Part shown: positions 7,979 through 19,286 of the stretch, piece by piece
Numbering within the stretch: the stretch's first letter is position 1
Layout: each line of letters begins with the position of its first letter
Source: Serinicoccus kebangsaanensis
GTDB lineage: Bacteria > Actinomycetota > Actinomycetes > Actinomycetales > Dermatophilaceae
NCBI RefSeq assembly: GCF_008919445.1
Contig: NZ_VSLG01000001.1
Span: 326,421-390,420, forward strand
Direction of reading: 5' to 3'
DNA: 64,000 bases
Position numbers and translations under genes: made by a program
The notes under the pieces: model-generated
Told to the model about the DNA's origin: nothing
Databases searched by the model: none
The model's input: only the letters and a program-made list of their open reading frames with translations

Positions 7979-10066
7979 GTGAGCACCAGCCTGTATGTCG
8001 CCTCCGCCGAGTCCCGATCAGGCAAGTCGGCCGTCGCCGTCGGTCTGCTCGCCGAGCTGTGCGCCCGGGGCGGGCGCGTCGGGGTCTTCCGACCGGTCGT
8101 CATCGAGGCGGCCCAGGACCCGCTGATCGAGCTGCTGCACCCGCTGTCGACCTCGACCGCGAGCCCCGAGGAGGCGGTGGGCGTCACCTACGACGACGTC
8201 AACACCCGTCGCGACGAGGCGATCAACGAGGTCGTCGACCGCTTCCACCGGTATGCCGCGCAGCACGACACCGTGCTGGTGGTCGGCTCCGACTTCACCG
8301 GGGTGCCCACGCCCACCGAGTTCTCCACCAACGCCAGCATCGCCGCCCACCTCGGGGCACCGATGGTCCTCATCGTCCCCGGCGCCGACCGACCCGCCGA
8401 GGACACCGCGACCGCGGCGCTCATCTCGGTCCAGGAGGCCGTCAGTCGGCACGCCTCCGTCGTCGCGGTCCTGGCCAACCGCGTCACCCAGGAACAGGTC
8501 GAGGAGGTCGCCGACGCGGTGCGCGACAGGTTGGCGCAGGACGTCCCCGACGCCACCCCCCAGGTGATCGGTGTGCCCGCCGATCCGCTGCTCGCCGCGC
8601 CGACCGTGCGCGACCTCATGCTCGCCACCGACGGGACGCTCCAGGCCGGGCAGGAGGAGCTGCTGGAGCGCGAGGTGACCGACCTCATCGTCGCCGGCAT
8701 GACCATGCCCAACGTGCTCGACCGGCTCCGCGAGGGCAACGTGCTCATCTGCCCCGGCGACCGGGAGGAAGTGCTGCTGGCGGCGATCCTCGCGCACCGC
8801 TCGTCCACCTTCCCCTCCCTCGCGGCGATCGTGCTCAACGGCGGGCTCCAGCCGAGCACCCAGGTGTCCCGCCTGATCGAGGGCATCGCCGTGGAGCTGC
8901 CCGTGGTCGCCTGCCAGGGCGGCACCATGAGCACCGCCATGACCATGCACGACGTGGTCGGCCGGATCTCGCCCGCCTCCACCCGCAAGATCGAGCACGC
9001 GCGGGCGCTCGTGCATACCCACGTCGACACGGAGCGGCTGCTCCCCTCCGACGGGGCGACGGGCCGGTCCCGGTCCACGGTCGTGACCCCGCTGATGTTC
9101 GAGCACCAGATCATGGCGCGCTCGCGTGCGGCCGATGCCCACATCGTGCTCCCCGAGGGTGGCGAGGACCGCATCCTGCGGGCCGCGGACACGCTGCTCG
9201 CGCGCAAGGTCGCCCGGCTCACCCTGCTCGGCGACGAGGCGCAGGTGCGCGACCGCGCCGGCAGCCTGGGGCTGCGGATCGACGACGCGCAGGTGGTCGA
9301 CCCGCAGACCAGCGAGCTGCGGGAGCAGTTCGCGGCGACGTATGCCGAGCTGCGGGCGCACAAGGGCGTCACCGCCGAGCAGGCGCACGACATCGTGGTG
9401 GACCCGGCATACTTCGGCACCCTCATGGTCAAGGCCGGGGCGGCCGACGGCATGGTGTCCGGGTCGATCACGACGACGGCCCACACCATCCGGCCCGCGC
9501 TGGAGGTGATCCGCACCTCGGCGGGCGTGTCCGTGGTCAGCAGCGTCTTCTTCATGTGCCTCGCGGACAAGGTGCTCGTCTACGGCGACTGCGCGATCAA
9601 CCCGGACCCCAGCGCGGAGCAGCTCGCCGACATCGCGATCTCCTCGGCGGGGACGGCAGCGCAGTTCGGCGTCGAGCCCCGGGTCGCGATGCTGTCCTAC
9701 AGCACCGGCGGCTCGGGCAGCGGGGCCGACGTCGACAAGGTGCGGACGGCGACCGAGATCGTGCGGGAGCGGCAGCCGGATCTGCAGGTCGAGGGGCCGA
9801 TCCAGTACGACGCCGCCGTCGACCCGAGCGTGGCCGCCACCAAGCTCAAGGACTCCCCCGTCGCCGGCCGGGCCACGGTGCTCGTCTTCCCGGACCTCAA
9901 CACCGGCAACAACACCTACAAGGCGGTCCAGCGCAGCGCGTCGGCCGTCGCGATCGGGCCGGTGCTCCAGGGGCTGAACGCACCGGTCAACGACCTGTCC
10001 CGCGGTGCGACGGTCCGCGACATCATCAACACGGTCGCGATCACCGGCATCCAGGCGAAGGGCTGA
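7979..10066 (+). CDS. pta: Phosphate acetyltransferase, long form
   Basis: The GTG at 7979 gives 695 residues, the usual length of the long Pta form. The N-terminus is a P-loop, BioD-like domain (SAESRSGKSAVA), the middle carries a DRTGG-type regulatory domain (about residues 215-330), and residues 370-690 form the catalytic PTA_PTB domain. The enzyme interconverts acetyl-CoA and acetyl phosphate. The frame remains open far upstream, but that part is antisense to pabC. The stop lies four bases before the ackA start, so pta-ackA form an operon for acetate excretion or activation. Confidence 0.95.
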   Translation: MSTSLYVASAESRSGKSAVAVGLLAELCARGGRVGVFRPVVIEAAQDPLIELLHPLSTSTASPEEAVGVTYDDVNTRRDEAINEVVDRFHRYAAQHDTVLVVGSDFTGVPTPTEFSTNASIAAHLGAPMVLIVPGADRPAEDTATAALISVQEAVSRHASVVAVLANRVTQEQVEEVADAVRDRLAQDVPDATPQVIGVPADPLLAAPTVRDLMLATDGTLQAGQEELLEREVTDLIVAGMTMPNVLDRLREGNVLICPGDREEVLLAAILAHRSSTFPSLAAIVLNGGLQPSTQVSRLIEGIAVELPVVACQGGTMSTAMTMHDVVGRISPASTRKIEHARALVHTHVDTERLLPSDGATGRSRSTVVTPLMFEHQIMARSRAADAHIVLPEGGEDRILRAADTLLARKVARLTLLGDEAQVRDRAGSLGLRIDDAQVVDPQTSELREQFAATYAELRAHKGVTAEQAHDIVVDPAYFGTLMVKAGAADGMVSGSITTTAHTIRPALEVIRTSAGVSVVSSVFFMCLADKVLVYGDCAINPDPSAEQLADIAISSAGTAAQFGVEPRVAMLSYSTGGSGSGADVDKVRTATEIVRERQPDLQVEGPIQYDAAVDPSVAATKLKDSPVAGRATVLVFPDLNTGNNTYKAVQRSASAVAIGPVLQGLNAPVNDLSRGATVRDIINTVAITGIQAKG

Positions 10067-10070
10067 CGCC

Positions 10071-11276
<1,206 letters not shown>

Positions 11277-11277
11277 C

Positions 11278-11498
11278 CACCGGGCGTCGCTTGTGGTTGC
11301 CCCACGCCCCACCGGGCGTCGCTTGTGGTTCCCTCACGCCCCACCGAGCGTCGCTTGTGGTTCCCTCACGCCCCACCGGGCGTCGCCTCTGGTTGCCCCC
11401 TCACCACAGGCGACGCTCGGTCACCCCAGGAGTGACCACAGGCGACGCTCGGTCGCCCCAGGGGTGACCACAGGCGACGCTCGGTCGGGGTTGGGGAG
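11278..11498. repeat. Array of seven 32-bp intergenic repeats, four direct and three inverted
   Basis: Units begin at 11278, 11310, 11342 and 11374 in one orientation (core CACCGGGCGTCGCTTGTGGT) and at 11403, 11435 and 11467 in the opposite orientation (core ACCACAGGCGACGCTCGGT). The period is exactly 32 bp in both blocks. The two blocks are complementary and could form a very long hairpin between ackA and galK, which converge. The last inverted unit ends a few bases before the galK stop codon. The same unit recurs at 58776-58870. A terminator or mRNA 3' stabiliser is plausible; a CRISPR is not, because units abut with no spacers. Confidence 0.9.
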
Positions 11499-11501
11499 GG
11501 G

Positions 11502-12698
<1,197 letters not shown>

Positions 12699-12735
12699 GG
12701 CCGGGACGCTCTCCTGCGGGTGGTCGGCGGGCGGA

Positions 12736-13992
12736 TCAGATCCCCAGGCGGTCGAGGAAGTCGTTGCGCAGCGCGCCGCGGGGGTCGAGTCGGCGCCGCA
12801 GCGAGCCTAGCCGGTGCCGGTGCGGATAGGCCTCGTCGACCCGCCCGGCGAGCGCGTCCTCGCCGAAGAGCTTGCCCCAGTGCGGCCGCGCCCCCAGGGG
12901 CGTGAGCCCCTCCTCGATGTGCGGGATCAGCCGCTCCACGGCGCCCTGGTCCGGCCCCCAGGTGAAGTGGAAGGCGACGCAGTCCACGCCCTGCGTGAGC
13001 CCCAGCCACTGCCGACCCGCCGCGACGGCGCGCATCTCGCACACCTGGAGCACCGGCTCCATCCGCGCCGCGAGCCCTCGCAGGGCGTCGATCGCCTCGC
13101 CGGCACGCTCCCTCGGCAGCAACCACTCGGACTGCACTTCCGCGCCGTTGGAGGGCGTGAAGTCCATCCGGAAGTGCGGCAGCCGGTCCAGCCAGGGCCC
13201 CGGCACCCCGCCCTGCCGGGTGCACCGCTCCCCCGGCCCGCCCGGCAGCATGTGACGCTGCCCGTCCGCGGCCACCAGACCCAGCGCGGCGGGGTCACCT
13301 CCCTCGGTGTCGGTGCGCTGCTTGACCCAGACCTGGTCGACCCGGTCCGCGTCCTTCCACCAGGTGAAGACGGACACGCTGGTGCCGAGCCCGGTCACGG
13401 CGTCCAGGTCGGCGGCGACCGCGTCCCAGGTCAGGCCTTCGTAGACCGTCTGCGCGACGTCATAGCTCGGCTCCACGTCCAGCTCCAGCGCGGTCACCGC
13501 ACCGAGGGTCCCGAGCGAGACGACCGCCCCGCCGAAGTCGTCCTCGCCCCGCTCGAGGCGGACCTGCTCCCCCTCGGTCGTCACCAGCTCGACCGCCGCG
13601 ACCCCCTCCGCCAGGGACGGTATGCCGTCGCCCGAGCCGTGCGTGTCGGTCGCCACCGCGCCCGCGACGGTGATGTGCGGCAGCGAGGCCATCGCATGCA
13701 GGCCCCAGCCCAGCGCGGCCAGCCGCTGCGCCACGACGCCGTAGGCGGCGCCGCCCTCGACCCGCGCGAGCCGCCGGTCCCCGTCGACGCTCACGTCCAC
13801 GGGCAGCCGGCCCAGGCCGACCATGGTCCCGGTCGTGTCCGCGATCCGGTTGAACGAGTGGCGCGAGCCCAGCAGGCGCACCGCGTCCGCGGACGCCATC
13901 ACCTCGGCGAGCTCGTCGAGGCTGGCGGGCTCGACCAGCTCGCGAGCCGAGTAGGCGTAGTTCTTGGCCCAGGTGCTCCCCGCAGCGGTCAT
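12736..13992 (-). CDS. aldO: Alditol (xylitol-type) oxidase
   Basis: This FAD-dependent oxidase has 418 residues, the same length as Streptomyces alditol oxidase. The N-terminal PCMH-type FAD domain includes LLGSRHSFNRIADT, in which His45 matches the histidine that bonds covalently to FAD, and the later VATDTHGSGDG segment. The C-terminal D-arabinono-lactone-oxidase domain contains HPHxRxG-type residues near the end. Family members oxidise the terminal hydroxyl of xylitol, sorbitol or galactitol and release hydrogen peroxide. Its ATG overlaps the stop of the alpha-galactosidase gene, which suggests a sugar alcohol from galactosides (for example galactinol-type or galactitol) as substrate; that is inference. 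Confidence 0.82.
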   Translation of the reverse strand: MTAAGSTWAKNYAYSARELVEPASLDELAEVMASADAVRLLGSRHSFNRIADTTGTMVGLGRLPVDVSVDGDRRLARVEGGAAYGVVAQRLAALGWGLHAMASLPHITVAGAVATDTHGSGDGIPSLAEGVAAVELVTTEGEQVRLERGEDDFGGAVVSLGTLGAVTALELDVEPSYDVAQTVYEGLTWDAVAADLDAVTGLGTSVSVFTWWKDADRVDQVWVKQRTDTEGGDPAALGLVAADGQRHMLPGGPGERCTRQGGVPGPWLDRLPHFRMDFTPSNGAEVQSEWLLPRERAGEAIDALRGLAARMEPVLQVCEMRAVAAGRQWLGLTQGVDCVAFHFTWGPDQGAVERLIPHIEEGLTPLGARPHWGKLFGEDALAGRVDEAYPHRHRLGSLRRRLDPRGALRNDFLDRLGI

Positions 13993-16169
13993 GCCGTCAT
14001 CCTAGGCGTCGCACCACCGGAGCCGCCGACCGCGACGGCCCGCCAGATCTGGCTGTGCTCGGGGTCCGTCGGCTGCACCGGGAGGCCGGCCTCGGCGAGG
14101 AGGCGACCGGTCAGCGTGATCCCGTCCACCGCCCACGGCACGACGCCCAGACCGGCCGGCAGCGGGTCCTGGCCCGGACTCTCGAGGGTGACCCGGTAGC
14201 GCACCGCCGGGTCCAGCCCGGGCAGCCGCACCCGGTGCGGCCCGGTGGTGTCGGGGCGGCGGAGCGAGGCGACCTGGTAGAGCGCCTCGGACCGGTCCTG
14301 GGCGACGGTCCCGTGGACCCAGGTCGCGTCGTCGTGGTGGTCGCCGTTCACGACCCGGCCGGTATGCAGCAGCTCGCGGTGCGAGGTGTGGAAGGCCACC
14401 CAGTGGCTCAGCTCGGTCAGCTCCTCCTCGGAGCAGGTGGCCAGGTCCCACTCGATCCCGAGGTGGCCCCACAGGGCGGTGCCCGCGCGGAAGTCGAGGT
14501 CGTGCCGCCGACCGGTGGTGTGCGACTCCCGCGAGGCGACGTGCGTGCCGACGAGCTCCGGCGGCACGAGCAGCATCGTCCCGCGCTGGATCTGCTGCCG
14601 CTCCAGGGGGTCGATGCAGTCCGAGGCCCACACCCGGACGGTCCGCTCCAGCACCCCGAGGTCGACCCGACCGCCACCGGCCGAGCAGGACTCGATCTCC
14701 AGCCCGGGGTGCGCGGCGAGCAGCTCGTCCATGAGTCGGTAGACGGCGAGCGTGTGCGCCCGCACCCCGGGCTCCCCACCGGGTGTGTGCCCGGCGTCGT
14801 TGAGGTAGCGGTTGTGGTCCCACTTGAGGTAGGCGATGGCATACCGGTCCAGCAGGGCCGTCAGCTGGTCCCGGACGTGCGCGTAGGCCCCCGGGTGACC
14901 GAGGTCCAGGACGTGCTGCTGCCGGGACTCGAGGCCGCGACGGCCCCCGGCGGCGAAGATCCACTCCGGGTGGGCACGCGCGAGGTCGGAGTCCAGGCTG
15001 ACCATCTCCGGCTCCACCCAGAGGCCGAACTCCATCCCGGCCGCGTGCACGTGCTCGATCAGCGGGTCCAGACCGTCCGGCCAGGCGTCCTCGGAGACCA
15101 CCCAGTCACCGAGGCTGGTGGTGTCGTCACGCCGGCCGCCGAACCACCCGTCGTCGAGCACGAAGCGCTCCGCACCGACCCGGGCACCGCGGTCCACCAG
15201 GTCCGTGAGCCGGGCCAGGTCGTGGTCGAAGTAGGTCGCCTCCCAGTTGTTGATCGTCACCGGGCGCGGGCGCGCCGGGTGCTGCGGGCGGCTGCGCAGC
15301 CAGGCGTGGAAGCGTCCGGCGACCTCGTCCAGCCCGGTGCCGTGCGCGGCATACAGCCAGGGAGTGGTCACGCGCTCGCCCGCACCGATCCTCACCTCGC
15401 CGTGCTCCAGCCGCTCGCCGGACCCGAGCACCCGCGAGCCGTTGAACAGCCGCTCGGCATAGGTCGTCTGGTTGCCGCTCCAGCCCAGGTGCACCGCCCA
15501 CACCTGCCCGCTCCCGAAGCCGAAACCCGGCTCACCGGCGCAGAGCAGGTGCACGGCGTCCAGGCCGGTGCGGCCGGTGCGCACCTCGCGGCTGTGCGCG
15601 CCGATGTCGAACGGCTGCCGCTGCGGGACGCGCTCCATCGTGTGCCGGCCGGCGAAGTCGAGCAGCTCGGTGGCGCGCTCGGGCACCGGCAGGGTGGTGC
15701 GGAGCGCGCCCAGGTCATAGACCTCCTCGCCGGTGTTGGTCAGGGTGGTCCGGGTGCGCAGCAGCCCGCCCGGGTGCAGCTCGAGCTCCAGCTCGACCTC
15801 GAGGTATGCGCATGCGTCGCCTCCGCGGACGACCACCCGCCGGGTGCCGTCCGCCTCCGTGGTCACGGTCGCAGGTGCCTCGCCGCTGGTGCGGAACGCC
15901 GGGGACCAGTCGCGTCCCGCACGGGACCCCTCGACCCCCGGTCGCCCGAGCCAGCCCCGGGCGTGCTCGGGGAGCATGCTCACCTGGTCGGCGCGGTCGA
16001 ACGGGCTGTCGCCCCGGGCCACCCAGCCGGCCAGCGCGAGCGCCTGCAGCTCGTCCTCGCCCAACTCCCCGAGGTCGGCGCCCCAGTGGCGCACCACGGG
16101 CAGCAGCTGGTCGGCGAGGTCCAGGACGAGGGAGGTCCCTGCGGCGCGCAGGTGCAGCAGTGTGCTCAC
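13989..16169 (-). CDS. Alpha-galactosidase, GH36 family
   Basis: The GTG at 16169 gives 726 residues; another GTG at 16187 would add six. The order is an N-terminal beta-supersandwich, a central (beta/alpha)8 barrel and a C-terminal sheet, the usual GH36 plan of about 720 residues. The nucleophile is the Asp in LKWDHNR near residue 448 and the acid/base is in WASDCIDPLERQ near residue 516; the LDDGWFGGRRDD segment is also typical. There is no signal peptide, so it should hydrolyse imported alpha-galactosides such as melibiose or raffinose inside the cell. No transporter is present, and the gene is coupled to aldO by an ATGA overlap. Confidence 0.92.
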   Translation of the reverse strand: MSTLLHLRAAGTSLVLDLADQLLPVVRHWGADLGELGEDELQALALAGWVARGDSPFDRADQVSMLPEHARGWLGRPGVEGSRAGRDWSPAFRTSGEAPATVTTEADGTRRVVVRGGDACAYLEVELELELHPGGLLRTRTTLTNTGEEVYDLGALRTTLPVPERATELLDFAGRHTMERVPQRQPFDIGAHSREVRTGRTGLDAVHLLCAGEPGFGFGSGQVWAVHLGWSGNQTTYAERLFNGSRVLGSGERLEHGEVRIGAGERVTTPWLYAAHGTGLDEVAGRFHAWLRSRPQHPARPRPVTINNWEATYFDHDLARLTDLVDRGARVGAERFVLDDGWFGGRRDDTTSLGDWVVSEDAWPDGLDPLIEHVHAAGMEFGLWVEPEMVSLDSDLARAHPEWIFAAGGRRGLESRQQHVLDLGHPGAYAHVRDQLTALLDRYAIAYLKWDHNRYLNDAGHTPGGEPGVRAHTLAVYRLMDELLAAHPGLEIESCSAGGGRVDLGVLERTVRVWASDCIDPLERQQIQRGTMLLVPPELVGTHVASRESHTTGRRHDLDFRAGTALWGHLGIEWDLATCSEEELTELSHWVAFHTSHRELLHTGRVVNGDHHDDATWVHGTVAQDRSEALYQVASLRRPDTTGPHRVRLPGLDPAVRYRVTLESPGQDPLPAGLGVVPWAVDGITLTGRLLAEAGLPVQPTDPEHSQIWRAVAVGGSGGATPRMTA

Positions 16170-16223
16170 CCCACCACCCCACTGCACCGGCGGGCCCGGT
16201 GTCCAGTCGGGCCGGTGGCCTCC

Positions 16224-17435
16224 TCAGGCGGCGAAGATCTGCAGCTCCTCGGCGAACCGGCGGCCGATGCGCAGCAGCTCGGGCAGCTCCGGGTGCCGGA
16301 CGATCACCATCCCGTCGGACAGCAGGGTCGCCCGCCAGTCCCGCCGCATCGAGCCGACGGGGAGCAGGTCGATGACCCGGACGTGCTCCCCCTCCTCGCG
16401 GACCAGCCGCTCGAGGCCCTCGACCCGGCTGATCCGGCCCGAGCCCTGGGCCCGCTTGAAGATGCTGGCGGCGTTGTAGCGGTGCGTGACCGGCTCCGGC
16501 GATCCGGTCGTGACGGCCTCCGCCCAGGTGCGGAAGAGGTCCGCGTCGCAGGCGTAGTTCATGACGTCCACCGTCCGTGCCCCCGGCGGGCGGGCACCGA
16601 TCTCGCCGAACACCACCTCGCCGTCGGCCTTGCGGTACCACTCCATGTGGGTGAAGCCGTGGGTGAACTGCAGCGCGGTGAGCACCGCGCGGCCCATGGC
16701 CAGGCCGCCCGCGAGCTCGGGCGCCTCGGTGTCCTTCAACGCGATGGTCATCGGGCTGACCCACTCGTGGCTGCGCTGCTCCAGCGGCCGCGGGAGATAC
16801 CAGCTGATGTTCTCCACGTGCACCTGGCCGTCGCCGCAGATGGTGTCGTAGGTGAACTCCTCGCCCTCGATGAACTCCTCGACGCTCACCTTGGGGACGT
16901 GCCGGATCATCGGCTGCACCTCGGCGAGCCGCGTCGCGGAGTCCACCCGGTAGGTGTCCGCCGAGCCCGCGCCGGCGATCGGCTTGACGATGAGCGGGTA
17001 GCCGACCATCTCCGCGGCCTCCCACACCTGGGCCGTGGTGGTGGCAGCGGCGTGCCGCGGCGTGCGGATGCCGGCGGCGTCCAGCACCTGCTTCATCGAC
17101 TCCTTGTCGCGGAACCAGGTGGCCTGCTCGACGCTCATCCCGGGCAGGCCCAGGTGCTCCCGGATGGTGGCGGCCAGCACGACGTAGGGCTCCCACAGGC
17201 ACTCGACCTGGTCGATGCCCACGTGCCGGGCCAGACCGGTGAGCGCTGCGAGCACGGCCTCGGTGTCGGCGAGCGGCACGTGCTCGTAGTGCGCCAGGTG
17301 CGCCCGCGCCTCGTGCGGCAGGGCCGAGACGGGCTGGTCGCCGACGCCGATCACGCGCGCGCCGGTCCGGGCCAGGGCCCGGGTGAAGTAGCCCTGCTCC
17401 AACGGGAAGCCCGGGCTGAGCATGACGATGTTCAC
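16224..17435 (-). CDS. ATP-grasp ligase, copy B of a tandem pair
   Basis: This 403-residue protein has a pre-ATP-grasp domain (residues 1-110), an ATP-binding segment (VKPIAGAGSADTYRVD near residue 155) and the magnesium-binding block HMEWYRKADGEVVFGEIGAR near residues 265-285. ATP-grasp enzymes activate a carboxylate as acyl phosphate and join it to an amine or thiol. Copy A, nine bases upstream, shares HMEW, GARPPGA and KPxxGAG blocks, so the pair arose by duplication. Substrates are unknown. Neighbours are alpha-galactosidase downstream and soxR upstream, and all may form one minus-strand transcript. Confidence 0.75.
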   Translation of the reverse strand: MNIVMLSPGFPLEQGYFTRALARTGARVIGVGDQPVSALPHEARAHLAHYEHVPLADTEAVLAALTGLARHVGIDQVECLWEPYVVLAATIREHLGLPGMSVEQATWFRDKESMKQVLDAAGIRTPRHAAATTTAQVWEAAEMVGYPLIVKPIAGAGSADTYRVDSATRLAEVQPMIRHVPKVSVEEFIEGEEFTYDTICGDGQVHVENISWYLPRPLEQRSHEWVSPMTIALKDTEAPELAGGLAMGRAVLTALQFTHGFTHMEWYRKADGEVVFGEIGARPPGARTVDVMNYACDADLFRTWAEAVTTGSPEPVTHRYNAASIFKRAQGSGRISRVEGLERLVREEGEHVRVIDLLPVGSMRRDWRATLLSDGMVIVRHPELPELLRIGRRFAEELQIFAA

Positions 17436-17444
17436 GGGTGCCTC

Positions 17445-18674
17445 CTATCCCGCCTCGACCAGCGTGACCTGGACCGTGGAGACGATGCGTTCCAGCGCCT
17501 CACGCACCACGCCGGTGTCGTGGTGCCGGACGGTGATGAACCCTTCTCCCTCGTAGGAGCTGGACGCCTGCTGCCCCCGGTGCGGCAGCCGGTGGTCCAC
17601 CACGAGCTCGCCCAGCTCCCGGTTGATCTCCTCCAGCCCGGTGACGCCGCGGACCCGTCCGTGCCCCATCCCGCGCAGGTATGCCGTGCCGCAGGCATAC
17701 ACGCGCTCGGGGCGGACGAACTCCTCCCGCAGCACCAGCCGCGACCACAGGTCGAAGAAGTCGACGTCGTGGGCCAGCCCGATCATCGAGGCCAGCTGCG
17801 CGCCCGGCGGGCGGGCACCGACCTCGGAGATCGCGACCGAGCCGTCCGGGCGGGCGAACCACTCCATGTGCGACACCGAGTTGTCCACCCCGAGCGCGGC
17901 CAGCGCCTGCGGGCCGATCCGGTGGATCTCGGCATACTCCGGCCCGTCGACGCGCTGGGGCAGCACCACCTGCCACTGCATCCACGGGTTGCGCAGCACC
18001 TCCAGCGGGGTGGGGTGGTAGTCGGCGACCGAGGAGAACACGGTCTGGCCACCCACGGTCACCGAGTCGAAGGTGTGCTCCCGGCCGGTGAGGAACTCCT
18101 CCAGCAGCCACTCCTGGCCGGACTCCCGGCGCGCCAGCTCGAGCCAGGCGTCGACGTCCCCGCGGGTGTCCAGGCGGTAGGTGGCGGTGGCGCCGGCGCC
18201 GTCCGGCGGTTTGGCCACGACCGGCAGCCCCACGAGCTCGAGGAAGTCCTCGGCCTGCTGGGTCCGGCTCACCCGCTGGTGCCGTGCGCACGGCAGGCCC
18301 GCCTGCTCCAGGACGGTCTTCATCCGCGCCTTGTCGCGCACGTTGCGGGCGCTCTGCTCCCCCATCCCGGGGATCCCCAGCGCGTCCCTCACCTGACCCA
18401 GCGGCACCTGGAGCTGCTCCAGGATCCCGATCAGCCGCTCCACCGGGCCGAGCTGGTGGCCCAGTCCGCGCACCGCGTCGGCCAGCTGCTGCGGGTCCAG
18501 CGCGTCGGTGACCTGCCAGTGCGCGGCGACGGCGGCACGCAGCTCGGGGTCGAGGTCGTCCAGCGGCGAGGCCGTGATCACCGCGAGCCGCACGTCCGGG
18601 ACGCGGGCCGCGGCCAGCACGAAGCGTCGGGTCGCCTCGAGCAGGAACGGCGCGACGAAGGCTGCGGTCACCAT
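17445..18674 (-). CDS. ATP-grasp ligase, copy A of a tandem pair
   Basis: The ATG at 18674 gives 409 residues. The ATP-grasp fold is shown by KPPDGAGATATYRLD near residue 160 and by HMEWFARPDGSVAISEVGAR near residue 275, followed by PPGAQLASM. It is a diverged paralogue of the gene that follows it. The N-terminal domain begins with VTAAFVAPFLLEATRRF, unlike the Rossmann-like start of copy B, so the carboxylate substrate probably differs. Two ligases in a row would suit stepwise ligation of two building blocks, but no peptide or small-molecule product can be named. Confidence 0.75.
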   Translation of the reverse strand: MVTAAFVAPFLLEATRRFVLAAARVPDVRLAVITASPLDDLDPELRAAVAAHWQVTDALDPQQLADAVRGLGHQLGPVERLIGILEQLQVPLGQVRDALGIPGMGEQSARNVRDKARMKTVLEQAGLPCARHQRVSRTQQAEDFLELVGLPVVAKPPDGAGATATYRLDTRGDVDAWLELARRESGQEWLLEEFLTGREHTFDSVTVGGQTVFSSVADYHPTPLEVLRNPWMQWQVVLPQRVDGPEYAEIHRIGPQALAALGVDNSVSHMEWFARPDGSVAISEVGARPPGAQLASMIGLAHDVDFFDLWSRLVLREEFVRPERVYACGTAYLRGMGHGRVRGVTGLEEINRELGELVVDHRLPHRGQQASSSYEGEGFITVRHHDTGVVREALERIVSTVQVTLVEAG

Positions 18675-18733
18675 GTCGAGAGCGTAGTAGGACGGCGGGC
18701 GGCCCGGAAGGAGCTGCGGGCCGGGCACAGCCC

Positions 18734-19186
18734 TCAGCCGCCGGCCCGGTCACGCTCCTCCAGCTCGACCACGGCGTCCAGGAAGCGCGGGCCGGCGCCC
18801 TGGGCGGCCAACCGGTCCTCCGCGTTGCGCAGCGGGCAGGTCTGCTGCGACAGGCATCCGCACCCGATGCAGCCGGTCAGCCCGTCCCGCAGCTGCTGCA
18901 GGGCACGGATGCGCAGGTCGAGCGTGTCGTGCCACGACCTGGACAGGCGCGCCCACTCCTCCCGGGTCACCGGCCGGTCCAGCGGCACCGTCGCCAGCGC
19001 CTCCGACACCTCCGCGAGCGACAGCCCGACCGCCTGGGCCGCCCGGATGACGGCGAGGCGGCGCAGCACGTGGCGTGGGTAGCGGCGCTGGTTGCCGGGC
19101 GTGCGGTGCGCCTCGATCAGGCCGCGCGCCTCGTAGAAGCGCAGCGCCGACGCACTCACGCCCGCGCGTCGCGACACCTGGGTCAC
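18734..19186 (-). CDS. soxR: SoxR-type redox-sensing MerR regulator
   Basis: I choose the GTG at 19186 (150 residues) because GAGGAG lies six bases upstream and it gives the normal SoxR length; a GTG at 19222 would add 12 residues. The N-terminal MerR winged helix (SRRAGVSASALRFYEARGLI) leads through a dimer helix to C-x2-C-x-C-x5-C (CIGCGCLSQQTC, near residues 104-115), which binds the [2Fe-2S] cluster of SoxR. The oxidised protein activates its target promoters. It diverges from the SDR-QueA pair across a perfect dyad, so those genes are its likely targets. Confidence 0.92.
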   Translation of the reverse strand: MTQVSRRAGVSASALRFYEARGLIEAHRTPGNQRRYPRHVLRRLAVIRAAQAVGLSLAEVSEALATVPLDRPVTREEWARLSRSWHDTLDLRIRALQQLRDGLTGCIGCGCLSQQTCPLRNAEDRLAAQGAGPRFLDAVVELEERDRAGG

Positions 19187-19233
19187 GGTCAGCTCCTCGC
19201 CCTTGACGTCAGCGTGCCGCACCCGACGCTTGA

Positions 19234-19257
19234 CTTCAACTTAAGGTGAAGTTGAAG
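19234..19257. promoter_or_regulatory. Candidate SoxR operator
   Basis: CTTCAACTT at 19234-19242 and AAGTTGAAG at 19249-19257 are perfect 9-base inverted arms around six bases. The dyad lies between soxR and the divergent SDR gene. A TTGACT at 19230-19235 overlaps its left end as a possible -35 element. MerR-family activators bind exactly such dyads in long-spacer promoters; the assignment to SoxR rests on position. Confidence 0.7.
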
Positions 19258-19286
19258 GCTGGGTGCACCACACGAAAGGACATCTC

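Noticed and set aside
11278-11498. CRISPR array
   Set aside because: The 32-bp units follow each other without unique spacers, they occur in both orientations, and no cas gene is present.
14055-19082. Plus-strand open frame of 1675 codons
   Set aside because: It runs antisense over five well-supported genes; its composition is that of a GC-rich shadow frame.
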